NCBI GenBank assembly: GCA_030549495.1 | Contig: JAUIRK010000993.1 | Coordinates: forward strand, 558,001-622,000 | Direction of reading: 5' to 3' | Origin: Nectonema munidae | Lineage: Eukaryota; Nematomorpha; Nectonematoida; Nectonematidae | Length of the DNA: 64,000 nt | Shown here: positions 55,301 through 58,642 of the stretch, one piece after another | Position numbering within the stretch: the first letter of the stretch is position 1 | Layout: every line of letters begins with the position of its first letter | Notes under the pieces: generated by a model | Database searches by the model: none | Seen by the model: only the letters and a program-made list of their open reading frames with translations | Told to the model about the DNA's origin: nothing | Made by a program: the position numbers and the translations under genes

Positions 55301-57443
55301 TATAAAGCGTTTAAAATAAATTCACTACATACTTTCCAATTGCATAATAACCAATCACCGAGCACTAAGTAAAAATATTACTCAAATTGCAAAGCGAACA
55401 ACTATAGCGAAAGTTCTCACTAAATGAAGTCGTACAAAGCGAGGTCTTTCTATATATATATAAAGAAAGGAATTCGTATTGTAAAGCACTTAAGATTTGT
55501 GTCTATCTAAGCTATGTATCACTAAATATACTCTGGTGAATGAAATCATAAGTGTAATAAATTATCTTTTTTCATTCCCATACTTTATTCAGAGGAGTGA
55601 AAAACCATTTAACGTAATAAAATAACAATATTTCAAAGATTTTTAAAGCATTTCAGCGAATAAACATTGCATTACATATTTTGTATATAATTCATAAAAT
55701 ACAGTGGTATCGCGTTATTGGGAAATCCTTTAGAGCAAACACAGGAATACTACCGGTCCCAATTCTCCTGATATGAACAACGTATGTTTTAACTACTTTA
55801 CAAAGAACTCGATTAATGCAAAACATCGGGTATAATCCCCTCTGATTTGTCAGCCCAACGTGAAAAGACTCGTTTACAACGCACTATGAATTTGTGGATG
55901 AACAAATTTTATAACTCACAGCTAGGTTGATTAAACAATTGTATGAAATGCTGATACTCTACATAAGTATATGTTGATATTGGTTATCTTTGTATACACA
56001 ATATACCGTAAACGCGACAACCTGATGACCAAAGGCCCCAGTGTGGCCCAATTTAATTCTTGGTGTGACCAACTTCTTCATTCACAATTCTAAGCAAAGT
56101 GTAAATATATTTTGCCATTTTTTTTAAAAATAGTTATAAATTATCTTTTTGTAATATTAATTAAATTATCATAAAATTTCAATTATTTTCAAAAATAAAA
56201 ATTTCGCTTTGACATTGCTACTTGCTTACCTCCCTATTCTATCTTTCCTTTTTCTTCAATAAGGTGACAACCAAAACATCAAAAACTTGAATCTTACTTC
56301 TTTCAATAAACGCCACAATTAATTATATTGCCTTTTTCATTAAATAATAATTATTAAATTTTTTAATATGTAAATTGAAACATTTATATATTATAAAATA
56401 TATAGAACAAATAGTTTCAAAACAAAATAACGCTATTTTAATATTTTACTATTCAAAAATTTGGAGTTATATTACTATCATAGCTTGTTAGAATTTTACA
56501 AAAAGGTTGAATCATTTAAAGAGTTTCCAAATATTTGTGATTTGGCAAAAAAAGATCTTTTATGTCTGAGTAAGCACTTATTCTTGTGAGCAATTTTTTT
56601 TTGTAACAAAAATATTAAAAGTGCTATTTTTTGCTAAGAAATTGAATTACTGATCAACATTTAGGCAACATTTTACGTATGCAAAATTCACATATTGATG
56701 CTGCTATAGATCAAATATTAAATGGTAAAAGCAGTTACAAAAGTCTCACTAAAAATTTAACATTGTATTTTAGAACACATTATAATAAAATATTTTTGTA
56801 TCGTTTGTTATTTATTCTGTTTTAAATTTAACACGAGTTTACTTGACAAAAGTTGTTAAAATAAATCTTGTAATTAATACAAAAATAAGCTCATTTTTAA
56901 AAGTACAACTACATTAAAACCTATTAATGCCATTAACCGGTTATCGACCACAGTCGACATATGTCGACTTTACAAAAATGTGAATCGTCTGTGTTTATTA
57001 ATGCTTTTTAATACAAATCTTCTGCTTTATACTATAGATATCGTCTGATTAATTCTGGTCGTTAACGGCTTAATGGAATACTCGCGTTTTTCATTATATG
57101 TGCATTGGTTTTTGGTGTTAATTGTTAATAAAAAATTTTTTTTTTTCTTCTTTTTTTTTTTTTTGTGTTTTTGGGGGGAAAAAGGTGGTTAAAAAGAGTT
57201 AAGGTTGCGTTGGGAATGAAAATGGCAATATATAATCATTTGATTGGTCCAGTGATTCAAATATTTAATAGTACCGAAAATGCAGTTATAAAAATTTTGA
57301 TACTAAAAAATAGTTCAGAAAACATAATAATTTCTTATCATTTTATAATGAAGAAAATTAATTTGGAAAACGATTTACCTGTTGACAAGCGATTTTACAA
57401 GAGGGGTGATTTCTAATGTCAATGCAACAATATGGCTCATGAG
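1166..57443 (-). CDS. Reck: RECK gene, 13 exons, partial at both ends
   Basis: Host gene on the minus strand. In vertebrates RECK is a GPI-anchored extracellular glycoprotein of about 970 residues that restrains matrix metalloproteases and works with Gpr124 as a Wnt7 co-receptor. Thirteen exons (57379-57443, 41163-41237, 39644-39680, 34454-34536, 32555-32636, 23175-23369, 22981-23111, 17601-17798, 15400-15496, 13535-13811, 9222-9358, 2628-2807, 1166-1351) total 1743 bp. Every junction is GT-AG and the phases agree throughout (0,0,1,0,1,1,0,0,1,2,1,1). The order and spacing of cysteines follow vertebrate RECK as I remember it, including NFNNRP, KAIAC.L.IKPCH and WNCMN. The signal-peptide exon, Kazal domains, GPI signal, promoter and polyA site are not in view. 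The identification is from recalled family sequence, not a search, but the collinearity of 13 exons makes chance very unlikely. Confidence 0.95.
1352..2627. other. RECK intron containing a foldback element
   Basis: 1.3-kb intron. Its centre is the inverted-repeat element at 1867-2332. The short GC-richer patch at 1600-1660 may be the edge of an old MITE. Nothing else is recognised. Confidence 0.75.
1867..2332. repeat. Foldback element built of TTCGTTAC modules
   Basis: Arms at 1867-1987 and 2231-2330 are inverted copies. Over about 65 bp they match at roughly nine bases in ten. Each arm is itself a string of 14-17-bp modules such as GGACATTTCGTTACC, GGGACAGTTCGTTACTA and GGACCGTTCGTACCC. The core between them is almost pure A/T. 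There is no coding capacity. The architecture resembles foldback elements; the family is not one I can name. Confidence 0.75.
2628..2807 (-). CDS. Reck: RECK exon: Cys-rich linker after the frizzled-like region
   Basis: 60 codons after TTTTTTAG and before GTATGT. It contains SYPCKDKKCLTSEVCSVSKT and CPATLRSP...TPSCQEYECLPG, corresponding to vertebrate THPCNPNPCPANELCEVNRK then GCPSGDPC..YFCVQG. Six cysteines keep their order. Phase 1 at both ends. Confidence 0.93.
3629..4477 (+). pseudogene. LINE apurinic-type endonuclease domain
   Basis: 282 codons of the endonuclease of the LINE at 3520-6720. The frame is open upstream to about 3560, so no ATG defines a true start; the element is 5'-truncated. 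Visible catalytic blocks are QETW, GGDFNIN (Asp/Asn pair) and SDHYP (Asp-His pair). The frame ends just before the RT frame begins, separated from it by a frameshift near 4470. Confidence 0.85.
4503..6158 (+). pseudogene. LINE reverse transcriptase domain
   Basis: 551 codons. In-frame sequence SEPWAN precedes the GTG taken here as start, so it is not a natural start but the continuation of the endonuclease polyprotein. RT blocks are in order: VTPIYKKGTK, YRPITIITTLSKVFEKI, FGFRKNYSTELFHSF, FLDLKRAFDTI, GIPQGSLLATLFFLIYIND and LLYADDITFLI. The catalytic YADD is intact. A second frameshift near 6130 cuts off the C-terminal region. Confidence 0.88.
6690..6718 (+). repeat. (CTT)n tail of the LINE
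   Basis: Run of TCT/CTT units directly after AATAAATCA. The second LINE copy ends with the same AATCAATAAATTCATC then CTTCTTC at 8795-8815, so the run marks the family's 3' end. Confidence 0.75.
6780..7019. other. Spacer between two LINE copies
   Basis: AT-rich sequence between the (CTT)n tail and the start of the next LINE's ORF1 remnant. Nothing recognised. Confidence 0.5.
7020..8815 (+). mobile_element. Rearranged LINE copy: ORF1 joined to RT, no endonuclease
   Basis: Second copy of the same LINE family. 7030-7800 is an ORF1 remnant ending in a zinc knuckle, YCTKCNHFGQFSKNC (about 7737-7785), followed by further Cys/His sequence in another frame. From 8005 the sequence is already RT: KINKAC-like start, RVVPVFKNG, NYRPISIIPFFSKVFERI and FGFRKGYSTKLSHSC, parallel to the blocks at 5090-5340. 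The endonuclease and the catalytic part of the RT are missing. The 3' end (8780-8815) repeats the family's AATAAATTCATCTTCTTC terminus. Confidence 0.8.
9222..9358 (-). CDS. Reck: RECK exon: end of frizzled-like region
   Basis: Reads SDCIDILTKCADEGRLLPNQ, then GLCNILSPLDSKQPC and ISIKDYL. It aligns with SDCVEILKKCGDQNKF.. through SICELLSPTDDLKNC and IPLDTYL of vertebrate RECK. The exon takes one base from its acceptor side (AATAG|A), turning the AA left by the previous exon into the Lys of ICK-SDC, and ends in phase 1 before GTAAGC. Confidence 0.95.
9969..10112 (+). repeat. tRNA-derived SINE
   Basis: Begins GGCAGATAGCTTAGTGGTAG, which carries an A-box-like TAGCTTAGTGGTAGG. A B-box GGTTTGATTCC follows at about 10020-10030. 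Spacing fits a tRNA-like head. It continues past the tRNA part into unrelated sequence and ends in an A-rich AAATAAAAAAAA tail. The tRNA-like head lacks a clean acceptor stem with CCA, so this is a SINE rather than a working tRNA gene. Confidence 0.6.
10215..10322. repeat. TTCGTC-module array (left arm)
   Basis: Six or more units of the type GGACAATTCGTC / GGACAGTTTGTCCC / CCAGAACAATTTGTC, 14-18 bp each. The inverted counterpart, GGGGACGAATTA and GGACAAATTGTCC, lies at 13272-13395. Confidence 0.65.
10436..10548. repeat. G-run / C-run palindromic repeat
   Basis: Starts CAGGGGCGCACATCC, then alternates long G and C runs with GGGCGACC and CCCCGCCCCC, so the segment can fold on itself. The start resembles a hAT-type terminus (CAGGGGCG). 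A glycine/proline-rich frame across it is an artefact of the runs. Confidence 0.55.
10939..11128. mobile_element. hAT-type MITE, 190 bp, with target duplication
   Basis: Termini CAGTGACGTAGCTAGG and GGCTACACCACTG are inverted repeats. The flanking 8-mers are CTTCTCTC (10931-10938) and CTTCTGTC (11129-11136), 7 of 8 identical. TIR starting CAGTG plus an 8-bp duplication is diagnostic of hAT. No transposase inside. Confidence 0.8.
11340..11725. repeat. Modular repeat with GGACAATTCGCCC units
   Basis: About four units of roughly 45-50 bp, each GGACAATTCGCCC-type followed by TATTATTTTCATAAGACA, at 11345-11540. A short inverted counterpart (GGGGGCGAATTATC, GGGGCGAAATG) is at 11680-11712. Related in style to the arrays at 10215 and 13272. 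Confidence 0.6.
12620..12775. repeat. AAAAAATGCCCC tandem array
   Basis: About eight units of 14-22 bp: GAAAAAATGCCTCCA, GAAAAAATGCCCCG, then two nearly identical copies of AAAATGCCCCTAATTAAAAA. Another module-type array without coding content. Confidence 0.7.
13272..13395. repeat. GACGAATT-module array (right arm)
   Basis: Units GGACAAATTGTCC, GGAGACGAATTAA and GGGGACGAATTA. Read on the minus strand it is the same module family as 10215-10322. The two may be arms of one large element of about 3.2 kb or separate insertions. Confidence 0.6.
13535..13811 (-). CDS. Reck: RECK exon: frizzled-like cysteine-rich region
   Basis: The largest exon, 277 bp, and the best match. It contains HPCTLGCSGLRYCKNFNNRP, FRGCNSQSD, LPVLDIPVKDITQCFPEKW and KAIACVLEIKPCH. 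These follow vertebrate EPCQLGCRNLTYCTNFNNRP, FRSCNAQSD, INIPVLDIKKCQPEMW and KAIACSLQIKPCH almost residue for residue. The frizzled-like domain is the part of RECK implicated in Wnt7 recognition. It starts after a phase-1 junction (acceptor ATTTAAG) and ends in phase 2 before GTAAAT. The open frame on the opposite strand across 13574-13774 is a shadow. Confidence 0.97.
13812..15399. other. RECK intron, no recognised element
   Basis: 1.6 kb of AT-rich sequence between the frizzled-like exon and the exon before it. I see no TIR, tail, coding remnant or RNA gene here. Confidence 0.6.
15400..15496 (-). CDS. Reck: RECK exon: fifth CC repeat, C-terminal half
   Basis: Reads SYSVGWSNNWNEFTEQCQYN then PLETALIACLDE plus one base. 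Vertebrate RECK has LYSMSWGNTQSWQEFDRFCE then YNPVEVSMLTCLAD. Acceptor TTTATTTCAG, donor GTAATA. It starts in phase 0 and ends in phase 1; the frame continues open past the donor into the intron. Confidence 0.95.
16241..16380 (+). repeat. Dispersed repeat with G-runs (copy 1)
   Basis: Starts CGTCGCCAGAATC, has GTGTATACATTTATATAT and TTTCAAGGGAG in the middle and a GGGAGGGGGAGG run at the end. The same order of blocks occurs inverted at 40331-40470. Confidence 0.65.
16868..16994. repeat. piggyBac-type MITE
   Basis: Flanked by TTAA (16864-16867 and 16995-16998). Left end CCGGTTATCGACCACA, right end TGTGGCCGATAACGGG: inverted repeats of about 16 bp with few mismatches. Perfect inner palindrome TCGACATGTCGA at 16885-16896, and the family's AATCGTCTGCGTTTA motif. 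Confidence 0.75.
17601..17798 (-). CDS. Reck: RECK exon: end of fourth and start of fifth CC repeat
   Basis: 66 codons, phase 0 at both ends, after TTTAAG and before GTTATT. It opens NPLWKCFIRNSEAK (vertebrate DPLWQCFLESSQ) and closes TGLDTVKLQCCSRAFNPTCT plus DLCIK (vertebrate TGLDGAKLHCCSKANTSTCR plus ELCTK). Between them lies a lysine- and asparagine-rich linker about 15 residues longer than in vertebrates. Confidence 0.95.
18238..18351. repeat. Degenerate piggyBac-type MITE
   Basis: TTAA at 18234-18237 and 18352-18355. The interior AGTGTCGACTTTA and TGCTTTAAATAAGATATCG matches the copies at 16868 and 56937. The ends are worn. Confidence 0.5.
18788..18960 (+). mobile_element. Lone hAT-type terminus with subterminal repeats
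   Basis: Begins CAGGGCGAGTAAAAGTCA, then ATAAAGTCAATTTT, with the AGTCAATAAAGTCAA motif repeated at about 18935. The same terminus, inverted, ends the decayed hAT at 38093. No matching right end was found nearby. Confidence 0.55.
20046..20206 (-). repeat. tRNA-derived SINE with (CAA)n tail
   Basis: On the minus strand it starts GAGCGAGCCTCAATG, carries a B-box GTTCGATCC (about 20140-20150), continues through GGCTCCCAACTC and ends in a (CAA)n run at 20047-20066. A tRNA-like head followed by unrelated body and simple-repeat tail is SINE architecture. The A-box is poorly conserved. Confidence 0.55.
21480..22716 (+). pseudogene. Decayed CR1-like LINE, RT and 3' end
   Basis: Badly broken reverse transcriptase. 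Recognisable islands: VITQVYKKxDNKLLSNYR (about 21630), VAYLEFKKALDA (about 21885), AEDSVLRPFFTIIDITD (about 22060, the GVPQGSVLGPLLF block), LKFADDMKIL (about 22120) and a C-terminal KVQRIFS-like stretch near 22460. KFADD is the CR1/Rex1-type form of the catalytic motif. The copy ends in a short ATGTT tandem (about 22697-22716), a plausible 3' tail. Many stops and frameshifts; an old copy. Confidence 0.7.
22840..22862. repeat. Poly-G tract
   Basis: Uninterrupted run of about 23 G just outside a RECK exon. Long G-runs recur in the repeats at 10436 and 40331. Confidence 0.9.
22981..23111 (-). CDS. Reck: RECK exon: fourth CC repeat
   Basis: Reads LICCEQSQNKNCKKKCKEIL, then NNVTTEQEIMEQLIENCGPA and SPQ, before GTAATT. 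It aligns with SLYCCDRAEDHACQNACKRI through EIVDGLIEGCK to PLPQ of vertebrate RECK. The fourth repeat has been implicated in Wnt7/Gpr124 signalling in vertebrates. NVT is a potential N-glycosylation site. It ends in phase 0. Confidence 0.95.
23112..23174 (-). other. Reck: 63-bp RECK intron
   Basis: Minimal intron between the third- and fourth-repeat exons. On the minus strand it starts GTACAA and ends in a pyrimidine-rich stretch before TTTCAAAG. Splicing here restores ...NPTSNLICC, matching vertebrate NPTDSLYCC. Confidence 0.9.
23175..23369 (-). CDS. Reck: RECK exon: third CC repeat
   Basis: Carries the whole third repeat: GETCCGNASNKECQNACWRI at the start, then KCSPSNKHVLRCIQNFTK and PAKNPTS. 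Vertebrate counterpart: GSVCCSYAGHHTNCREYCQA through HCVNNYT to NPTD. NFT is an N-glycosylation sequon at a conserved spot. Acceptor ATTTGCAG, donor GTACAA, phase 1 at both ends. The next intron is only 63 bp. Confidence 0.95.
24049..24596. mobile_element. hAT-type MITE carrying a nested MITE
   Basis: Ends CAGGGGTGTCAAACTT and (inverted) CAGGGGTATCAAACAT, 13 of 16 alike. The interior includes AAACTTGACATCTCTTC. It is interrupted by the piggyBac-type MITE at 24195-24284. No convincing 8-bp duplication remains. A 68-codon open frame inside (24295-24501) is not recognisable as protein. Confidence 0.7.
24195..24284. mobile_element. piggyBac-type MITE, 90 bp, with empty-site proof
   Basis: CCCTTTGAGGACCAG ... 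CTTCAAAAGG between two TTAA copies (24191-24194, 24285-24288). The related hAT MITE copy at 24898 lacks the insert and has a single TTAA at the matching place (ACATTAAAAAGG). The comparison shows insertion with TTAA duplication directly. Confidence 0.85.
24898..25230. mobile_element. hAT-type MITE copy without the nested insert
   Basis: Starts CAGGTGTGTTAAACTT and runs parallel to 24049-24596: GACACACATAATCATG, AACAATAAAAGAATAAA, TTTGAATGAAGTTTTTA and AGACATCTCTTCTTAACA. The right end is lost in AT-rich sequence. It continues as AAATATTCATTACTGAAAA, a stretch absent from the first copy. Confidence 0.65.
26176..26607 (+). pseudogene. LINE ORF1 N-terminal part
   Basis: 143 codons from the first ATG, lysine- and asparagine-rich, no recognisable fold before the zinc knuckles that follow 400 bp later in other frames. 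ORF1 proteins of this LINE group are nucleic-acid-binding partners of the RT protein. The frame is cut by a stop at 26605; the rest of ORF1 is scattered over several frames. Confidence 0.65.
27236..28283 (+). pseudogene. LINE endonuclease and start of RT protein
   Basis: Two open stretches (27236-27601, 27831-28283) with a broken join. The first is an APE-type endonuclease N-terminus (KYDIILINKPYLY); GDMNARHSLWD at about 27620 is its catalytic GDFNARH block. The second is the endonuclease-RT linker, rich in charged residues (LRSKLRFAYKQFKKSKNEND), ending before the RT fingers at 28363. Confidence 0.7.
28363..28690 (+). pseudogene. LINE RT fingers fragment
   Basis: NTRRKSAPGYDKITFNLIK is the RT block 0/1 signature of Jockey/I/R1-type elements; FLIPKLNSFSGN follows in the +1 frame. 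The palm with the catalytic aspartates is missing. Confidence 0.7.
28982..29221 (-). pseudogene. LINE RT thumb/C-terminal fragment, inverted
   Basis: About 80 codons: YFSNVNFSPFLSIKYLRVFF, TSRLNWSLHFETIQSKC and FLMRIILPFLTYGITS. This is the conserved region after the RT palm (usually YLGV.FDxxLxWxxH and LPxLxYG). It faces the opposite way to the LINE parts at 26176-28690. RT homology stops exactly where the CAGGGCC terminus at 29222 begins, so the hAT-type end interrupts it. Confidence 0.75.
29222..31798 (+). mobile_element. hAT transposon, ZMYM1/TTF-type, decayed
   Basis: Putative termini CAGGGCCGGATCTAGA and (inverted) CAGGGCCTCTTAGAGA. The flanking 8-mers differ, so the left boundary is uncertain. 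The first 127 bp may instead be a separate MITE ending AAATCCGCCTATG at 29348. The transposase remnant occupies about 30420-31560. 29350-30300 is AT-rich filler. Confidence 0.6.
30420..31560 (+). pseudogene. hAT transposase (ZMYM1-like), broken
   Basis: Islands in order: DINFEIPPSDISINGA, SSPKRWEILKAHTG and SDTR (about 30580-30650), ATLDVEVKH (about 30800), NFDFLWNYNSISENELEKKG (about 31115) and the hAT dimerisation segment SATVASDERSFSKLKLVKNY plus LRSTMS (31376-31455), then LVRLSIESSID and IRNFAKEKL. This is the layout of hAT transposases of the ZMYM1/TTF type, where SDTRW and ERSFSKLK are hallmarks. Several stops and frame changes; the N-terminal zinc finger is not visible. Confidence 0.82.
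32555..32636 (-). CDS. Reck: RECK exon: second CC repeat, second half
   Basis: Reads ATSKKQLHESCRQSEEHLFF then SCLKRLH plus one base, after ATTTAG and before GTATTA. It aligns with ASSKNDISKVCRKEYENALF then SCISRNEMG of vertebrate RECK. It begins in phase 0 directly after CAK of the preceding exon and ends in phase 1. Confidence 0.92.
32637..34453. other. RECK intron, no recognised element
   Basis: 1.8 kb, AT-rich. A short GC-balanced stretch at 32830-33010 and another at 33660-33730 could be old repeat pieces, but I can match neither. Confidence 0.55.
34454..34536 (-). CDS. Reck: RECK exon: second CC repeat, first half
   Basis: Reads VDKAMGWPGRQCCNLII then SPGCLERCAK. The acceptor is TTTTCCAG and the donor a consensus GTAAGT. 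It aligns with vertebrate SDGWVGLGCCELAIALECRQACK: same CC pair, same C-x3-C spacing. It starts after a phase-1 junction and ends in phase 0. Confidence 0.92.
35077..35120. repeat. (TTTA)n microsatellite
   Basis: About ten TTTA units with two imperfections, no associated element seen. Confidence 0.85.
36000..36330 (-). pseudogene. Unclassified coding remnant
   Basis: On the minus strand a nearly open stretch reads VAHVICGSCKTYISTRISNH then, after one stop, CLALKSIYGTDISDDDVDWN and KKKKLITKASFSRLIGAM. A C-x2-C ... H arrangement in the first half hints at a zinc finger. I do not recognise the family. It may be a transposon protein; a missed RECK exon is unlikely, since neighbouring exons already join in phase. 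Confidence 0.3.
36945..38093 (-). mobile_element. Decayed hAT transposon
   Basis: The 5' terminus at 38093 reads CAGGGCGAGTAAAAGTCATT on the minus strand, the same as the lone terminus at 18788. Inside are transposase islands in hAT order: RKRRSLFKPIGN, LTNWLQAAKYF (about 37480-37550) and VESSFSKLIKLLENDRILNQ (about 37090-37150, the C-terminal dimerisation segment). Subterminal AAAGTCAA repeats occur at both ends. The left boundary near 36945 is approximate; many stops. Confidence 0.55.
39240..39268. repeat. (ATT)n microsatellite
   Basis: Nine or so ATT units, otherwise unremarkable. Confidence 0.85.
39644..39680 (-). CDS. Reck: RECK micro-exon: end of first CC repeat
   Basis: A 37-bp exon reading STFWNCMNKTLR plus one base, between a TTTTTTTAG acceptor and a GTATTT donor. 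It corresponds to vertebrate VEIWNCMNSSLPG. The W-N-C-M-N core and an N-linked glycosylation sequon (NKT) are kept. It ends in phase 1 and joins exactly to the next exon to give ...LRAVDKAMGW. It is far too short for an ORF-based gene finder. Confidence 0.88.
40331..40470 (-). repeat. Dispersed repeat with G-runs (copy 2, inverted)
   Basis: On the minus strand it starts CCCCGTCGCCAGAC, then a G-run, then CTATACATTTGTATATTTCA plus AGGGAG, then another G-run. It matches the block order of 16241-16380. The G-runs are longer here (10-12 G). Confidence 0.65.
40728..40842. repeat. piggyBac-type MITE
   Basis: Right end CTGATCGTTAACGGG|TTAA is clear; the left end AACCAGTTGACAACCAG is worn. The interior AAATCGTCTGCGTTTA and TAGAAATCGTCTGATTATTC is diagnostic of the family. 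Confidence 0.6.
41163..41237 (-). CDS. Reck: RECK exon: first CC repeat, helical part
   Basis: 25 codons, phase 0 at both ends, after a TTTTTTCAG acceptor and before GTACTT. It reads from VSLLSSREEINQKM to QTLCPASL and aligns with the vertebrate stretch around IFSSKSESRL and DYCPET, including the single cysteine. The exon lies about 16 kb from its upstream neighbour and is recognisable mainly because its phase and order fit both flanking exons. Confidence 0.85.
45829..46135 (+). repeat. LINE 3'-UTR-like repeat with GAT tail
   Basis: A block of clearly higher GC than its surroundings: GCAACTTCGCAGGTTGTGG, GAACGGCCATCAGATATG, CCGCCTTGCAG-type stretches, CGTGGAAGAGAACTGGAG, ending CGGCACTTTGATGACGATGA. 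A compact GC-rich body with a GAT-type tail suits the 3' end of an RTE-like LINE or a SINE derived from it. No coding sequence. Confidence 0.45.
46390..47632 (-). mobile_element. RTE-like LINE fragment split by a hAT insertion
   Basis: Two parts of one RT C-terminal region on the minus strand. Upstream (47632-47510): LEKYGLRMNTKKIEIMVCRK and TQQKLKQV. Downstream (46815-46390): NYLGSLIVDKGRSFKKKDER, LITTEMGMLRMMLGLAVKER, RSKLRWYGHMLRKNEKDVTR, GERSRGLQAKRWKDGLVKSM and DRWKWRQRI. This is the usual tail GLxMNxxKTE...YLGS...EMxMLR...RWYGHVxR. About 690 bp of unrelated DNA sits between LKQV and YLGS. The copy is truncated 5' at about 47632; a few stops. Confidence 0.78.
46820..47510 (-). mobile_element. 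Short hAT-derived insert inside the LINE
   Basis: Interrupts the LINE between LKQV and YLGS. At 46990-47345 it carries a hAT C-terminal remnant: LKVPGISTDRFKILPCVAAL, ILVLSHSNASLERLISIVRK and NKTDIWSSLKLDGTLASILA. This matches the hAT dimerisation region, usually LPHSNAxxERVFSxVRKxKT. The ends share TGTCAAC in inverted orientation (about 46842 and 47508). The rest of the transposase is absent, so this is an internally deleted copy. Confidence 0.7.
48754..48855 (+). repeat. 102-bp direct repeat, copy 1
   Basis: From GGTGAAAAACATGACACTTT to TTCTGATAAACGAA. It recurs about 1.13 kb away at 49881-49983 with only one base change and one inserted A. The sequence has no coding or TIR character. Confidence 0.85.
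49359..49488. mobile_element. piggyBac-type MITE, well preserved
   Basis: TTAA on both sides (49355-49358, 49489-49492). Ends CCCATTAAGT... and ...ACTTAATGGG are inverted. Inside, near the left end, is the 20-bp inverted repeat ATGTTCCCATTTGGGAACAT (49373-49392). The interior repeats CGTCTGCTTTTTCCA and AAATCGTCTGCGTTTTTT. Confidence 0.8.
49881..49983 (+). repeat. 102-bp direct repeat, copy 2
   Basis: Nearly identical to 48754-48855 (one substitution, one extra A). Flanks of the two copies differ, so the repeat has sharp edges. Confidence 0.85.
51283..51520. repeat. Inverted modular repeat, TCACTCCTTTGA units
   Basis: Left: ATCAAAGGAGTGACATGACA, plus AATC (51300-51323). Right: GATTTGTCACTCCTTTGAT, then further TGTCACTCCTTTGATTAG units with a period near 33 bp up to 51516. 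Between lie (CTAA)-type repeats. Arms of short modules in opposite orientation resemble the element at 1867-2332, with a different module. Confidence 0.65.
54520..54930. mobile_element. hAT-type MITE, 411 bp, with target duplication
   Basis: Ends CAGGGCCGTATGAAGGGG and (inverted) CAGGGCCATTATCAAGGG. Flanking 8-mers GTATCAAT (54512-54519) and GTAACAAT (54931-54938) match at 7 of 8. Subterminal CCCAGGGCGC motifs face each other. An open frame across the left half (54421-54657) is a by-product. Confidence 0.82.
56937..57069. mobile_element. piggyBac-type MITE
   Basis: TTAA at 56933-56936 and 57070-57073. Left end CCGGTTATCGACCACAG, right end CTGGTCGTTAACGGC. Perfect 16-bp palindrome GTCGACATATGTCGAC at 56953-56968. 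Close relative of 16868-16994. Confidence 0.75.
57379..57443 (-). CDS. Reck: RECK exon: start of first CC repeat
   Basis: Reads HEPYCCIDIRNHPSCKIACQQ before a GTAAAT donor. It matches the vertebrate segment LCCNH..DNQMCRDVCEQ: a CC pair, then C-x3-C. The acceptor is TTTATTTAAG, leaving two bases (CT) to complete a codon begun in the upstream exon; the exon ends in phase 0. A later AG (CATGAG) would give a phase-0 start at CCA and cannot be excluded. This is the most 5' exon found. The missing upstream exon should carry the signal peptide. Confidence 0.88.
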
Positions 57444-58642
57444 CTTAAATAAAAAATAAAAAGTATGAATTATCTAAATAAAAGCATAGCTACTTTTCAA
57501 AGCAAAAAATTTAAAGCCCAAAAAAGAAGGATAAAAATATTAATTAATATCTAGTAATATCTCTAATTTCTCAGAAATTTAAAGTCAACAGAATTTTTAT
57601 TAAAAAATTTGGAGCCTGAGGAATTTTTGCAAAAAAATTGTCAACAATTCATCAATGCAGATAGATTTATAATACCTTTAAATTTTAATAGAATAAAATA
57701 GAGGTAGTAGCTAGCAAAAATATGGTGGGACACTGCATCATAGGCCCCGTCCTGGCTAAGCGACTGCCTTCACTAATCTAGTTTTCAAAAGTATAGGAAG
57801 TTTTCGAAATCAGTATTACTAAAATTGATTTTTTAAGTTCGATTTATATTTATAATAGAAAGTATTGAGACTTCAAAGCCCCATGGCAAGGACCAAAGTA
57901 AAAAAATTGCAATTTTTTGTATTTCTACTATTTATCAAAAAATTTCACATACAGAATATAGAAAATGTTATCCCAAGCTAATTGATACAATAAATCACAT
58001 TTGAGATACATTCCATAAAAATCAATTCACCCTATCAAATAGCAATATTAATTAGAAAAAATATTGTCAATAAATAGTGATGCACTCACTATTTCGAAAA
58101 TGAGTATATTTTTTATTTATAAATAATAACATTTCAATTTACATAATGAGGACACGCTTGATTTTCAAAATAAATTTTCTTAAAAAATCAACTCAGAGAC
58201 TCTCCCCTCCCCTCCCCCCACACTCGTTAAGAATTTGGCAGCTCAATTGGTATCTAGCCCGCCTTATCTTTAAGATTTACGAGCATATAATCTTATGAAA
58301 AAAATTAAATAAATTATTAATTGGTGGACCTAAAAATATATGATATCTTTTGCATGTATAATTTATTATAGGATAGATCCATGATAAATATTTTCCGTCT
58401 TAAAGTCTTAATCCAGAGAAATTCTGAATCAACATACTAACATAGGACATCTTCAAACCCAATCAAAATCGTCTCAAGGGTTAGGTCTGATCTGTTACTC
58501 TATTACATTAGCCTAATTCAGTCTATTCTTATGCTTAATACTCCCGTTTGGTTATATTGGCAGGATAAATAAAAATTGTAAATGTAACTTTATTAAATGT
58601 ATCTATATTTTCATGCCTTACTGCAATCTGGATTCTCAAATA

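Larger units (their letters stand above)
41238..57378. other. Largest RECK intron, about 16.1 kb
   Basis: Named elements: 45829-46135, 46390-47632 with a nested hAT, 48754-48855 and 49881-49983, 49359-49488, 51283-51520, 54520-54930, 56937-57069. 41240-45820 shows no identified element except a possible worn hAT end CAGGGATGGGTAC near 41769 and CAGAGGCACTCAAACTTT near 45692. 50000-51280 and 51530-54500 are AT-rich; GC-richer stretches at 53400-53660 and 53700-53840 are probably an unplaced repeat. 54940-56930 has an (ACTA)-rich patch (55010-55090) and a possible pogo-type end CAGTGGTATCGCGTTATTGG at 55702. Confidence 0.65.

Noticed and set aside
57165-57416. Plus-strand open frame of 83 codons
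   Set aside because: Starts in a T-rich/G-rich tract, shows no recognisable domain and overlaps the RECK exon at 57379 on the other strand.
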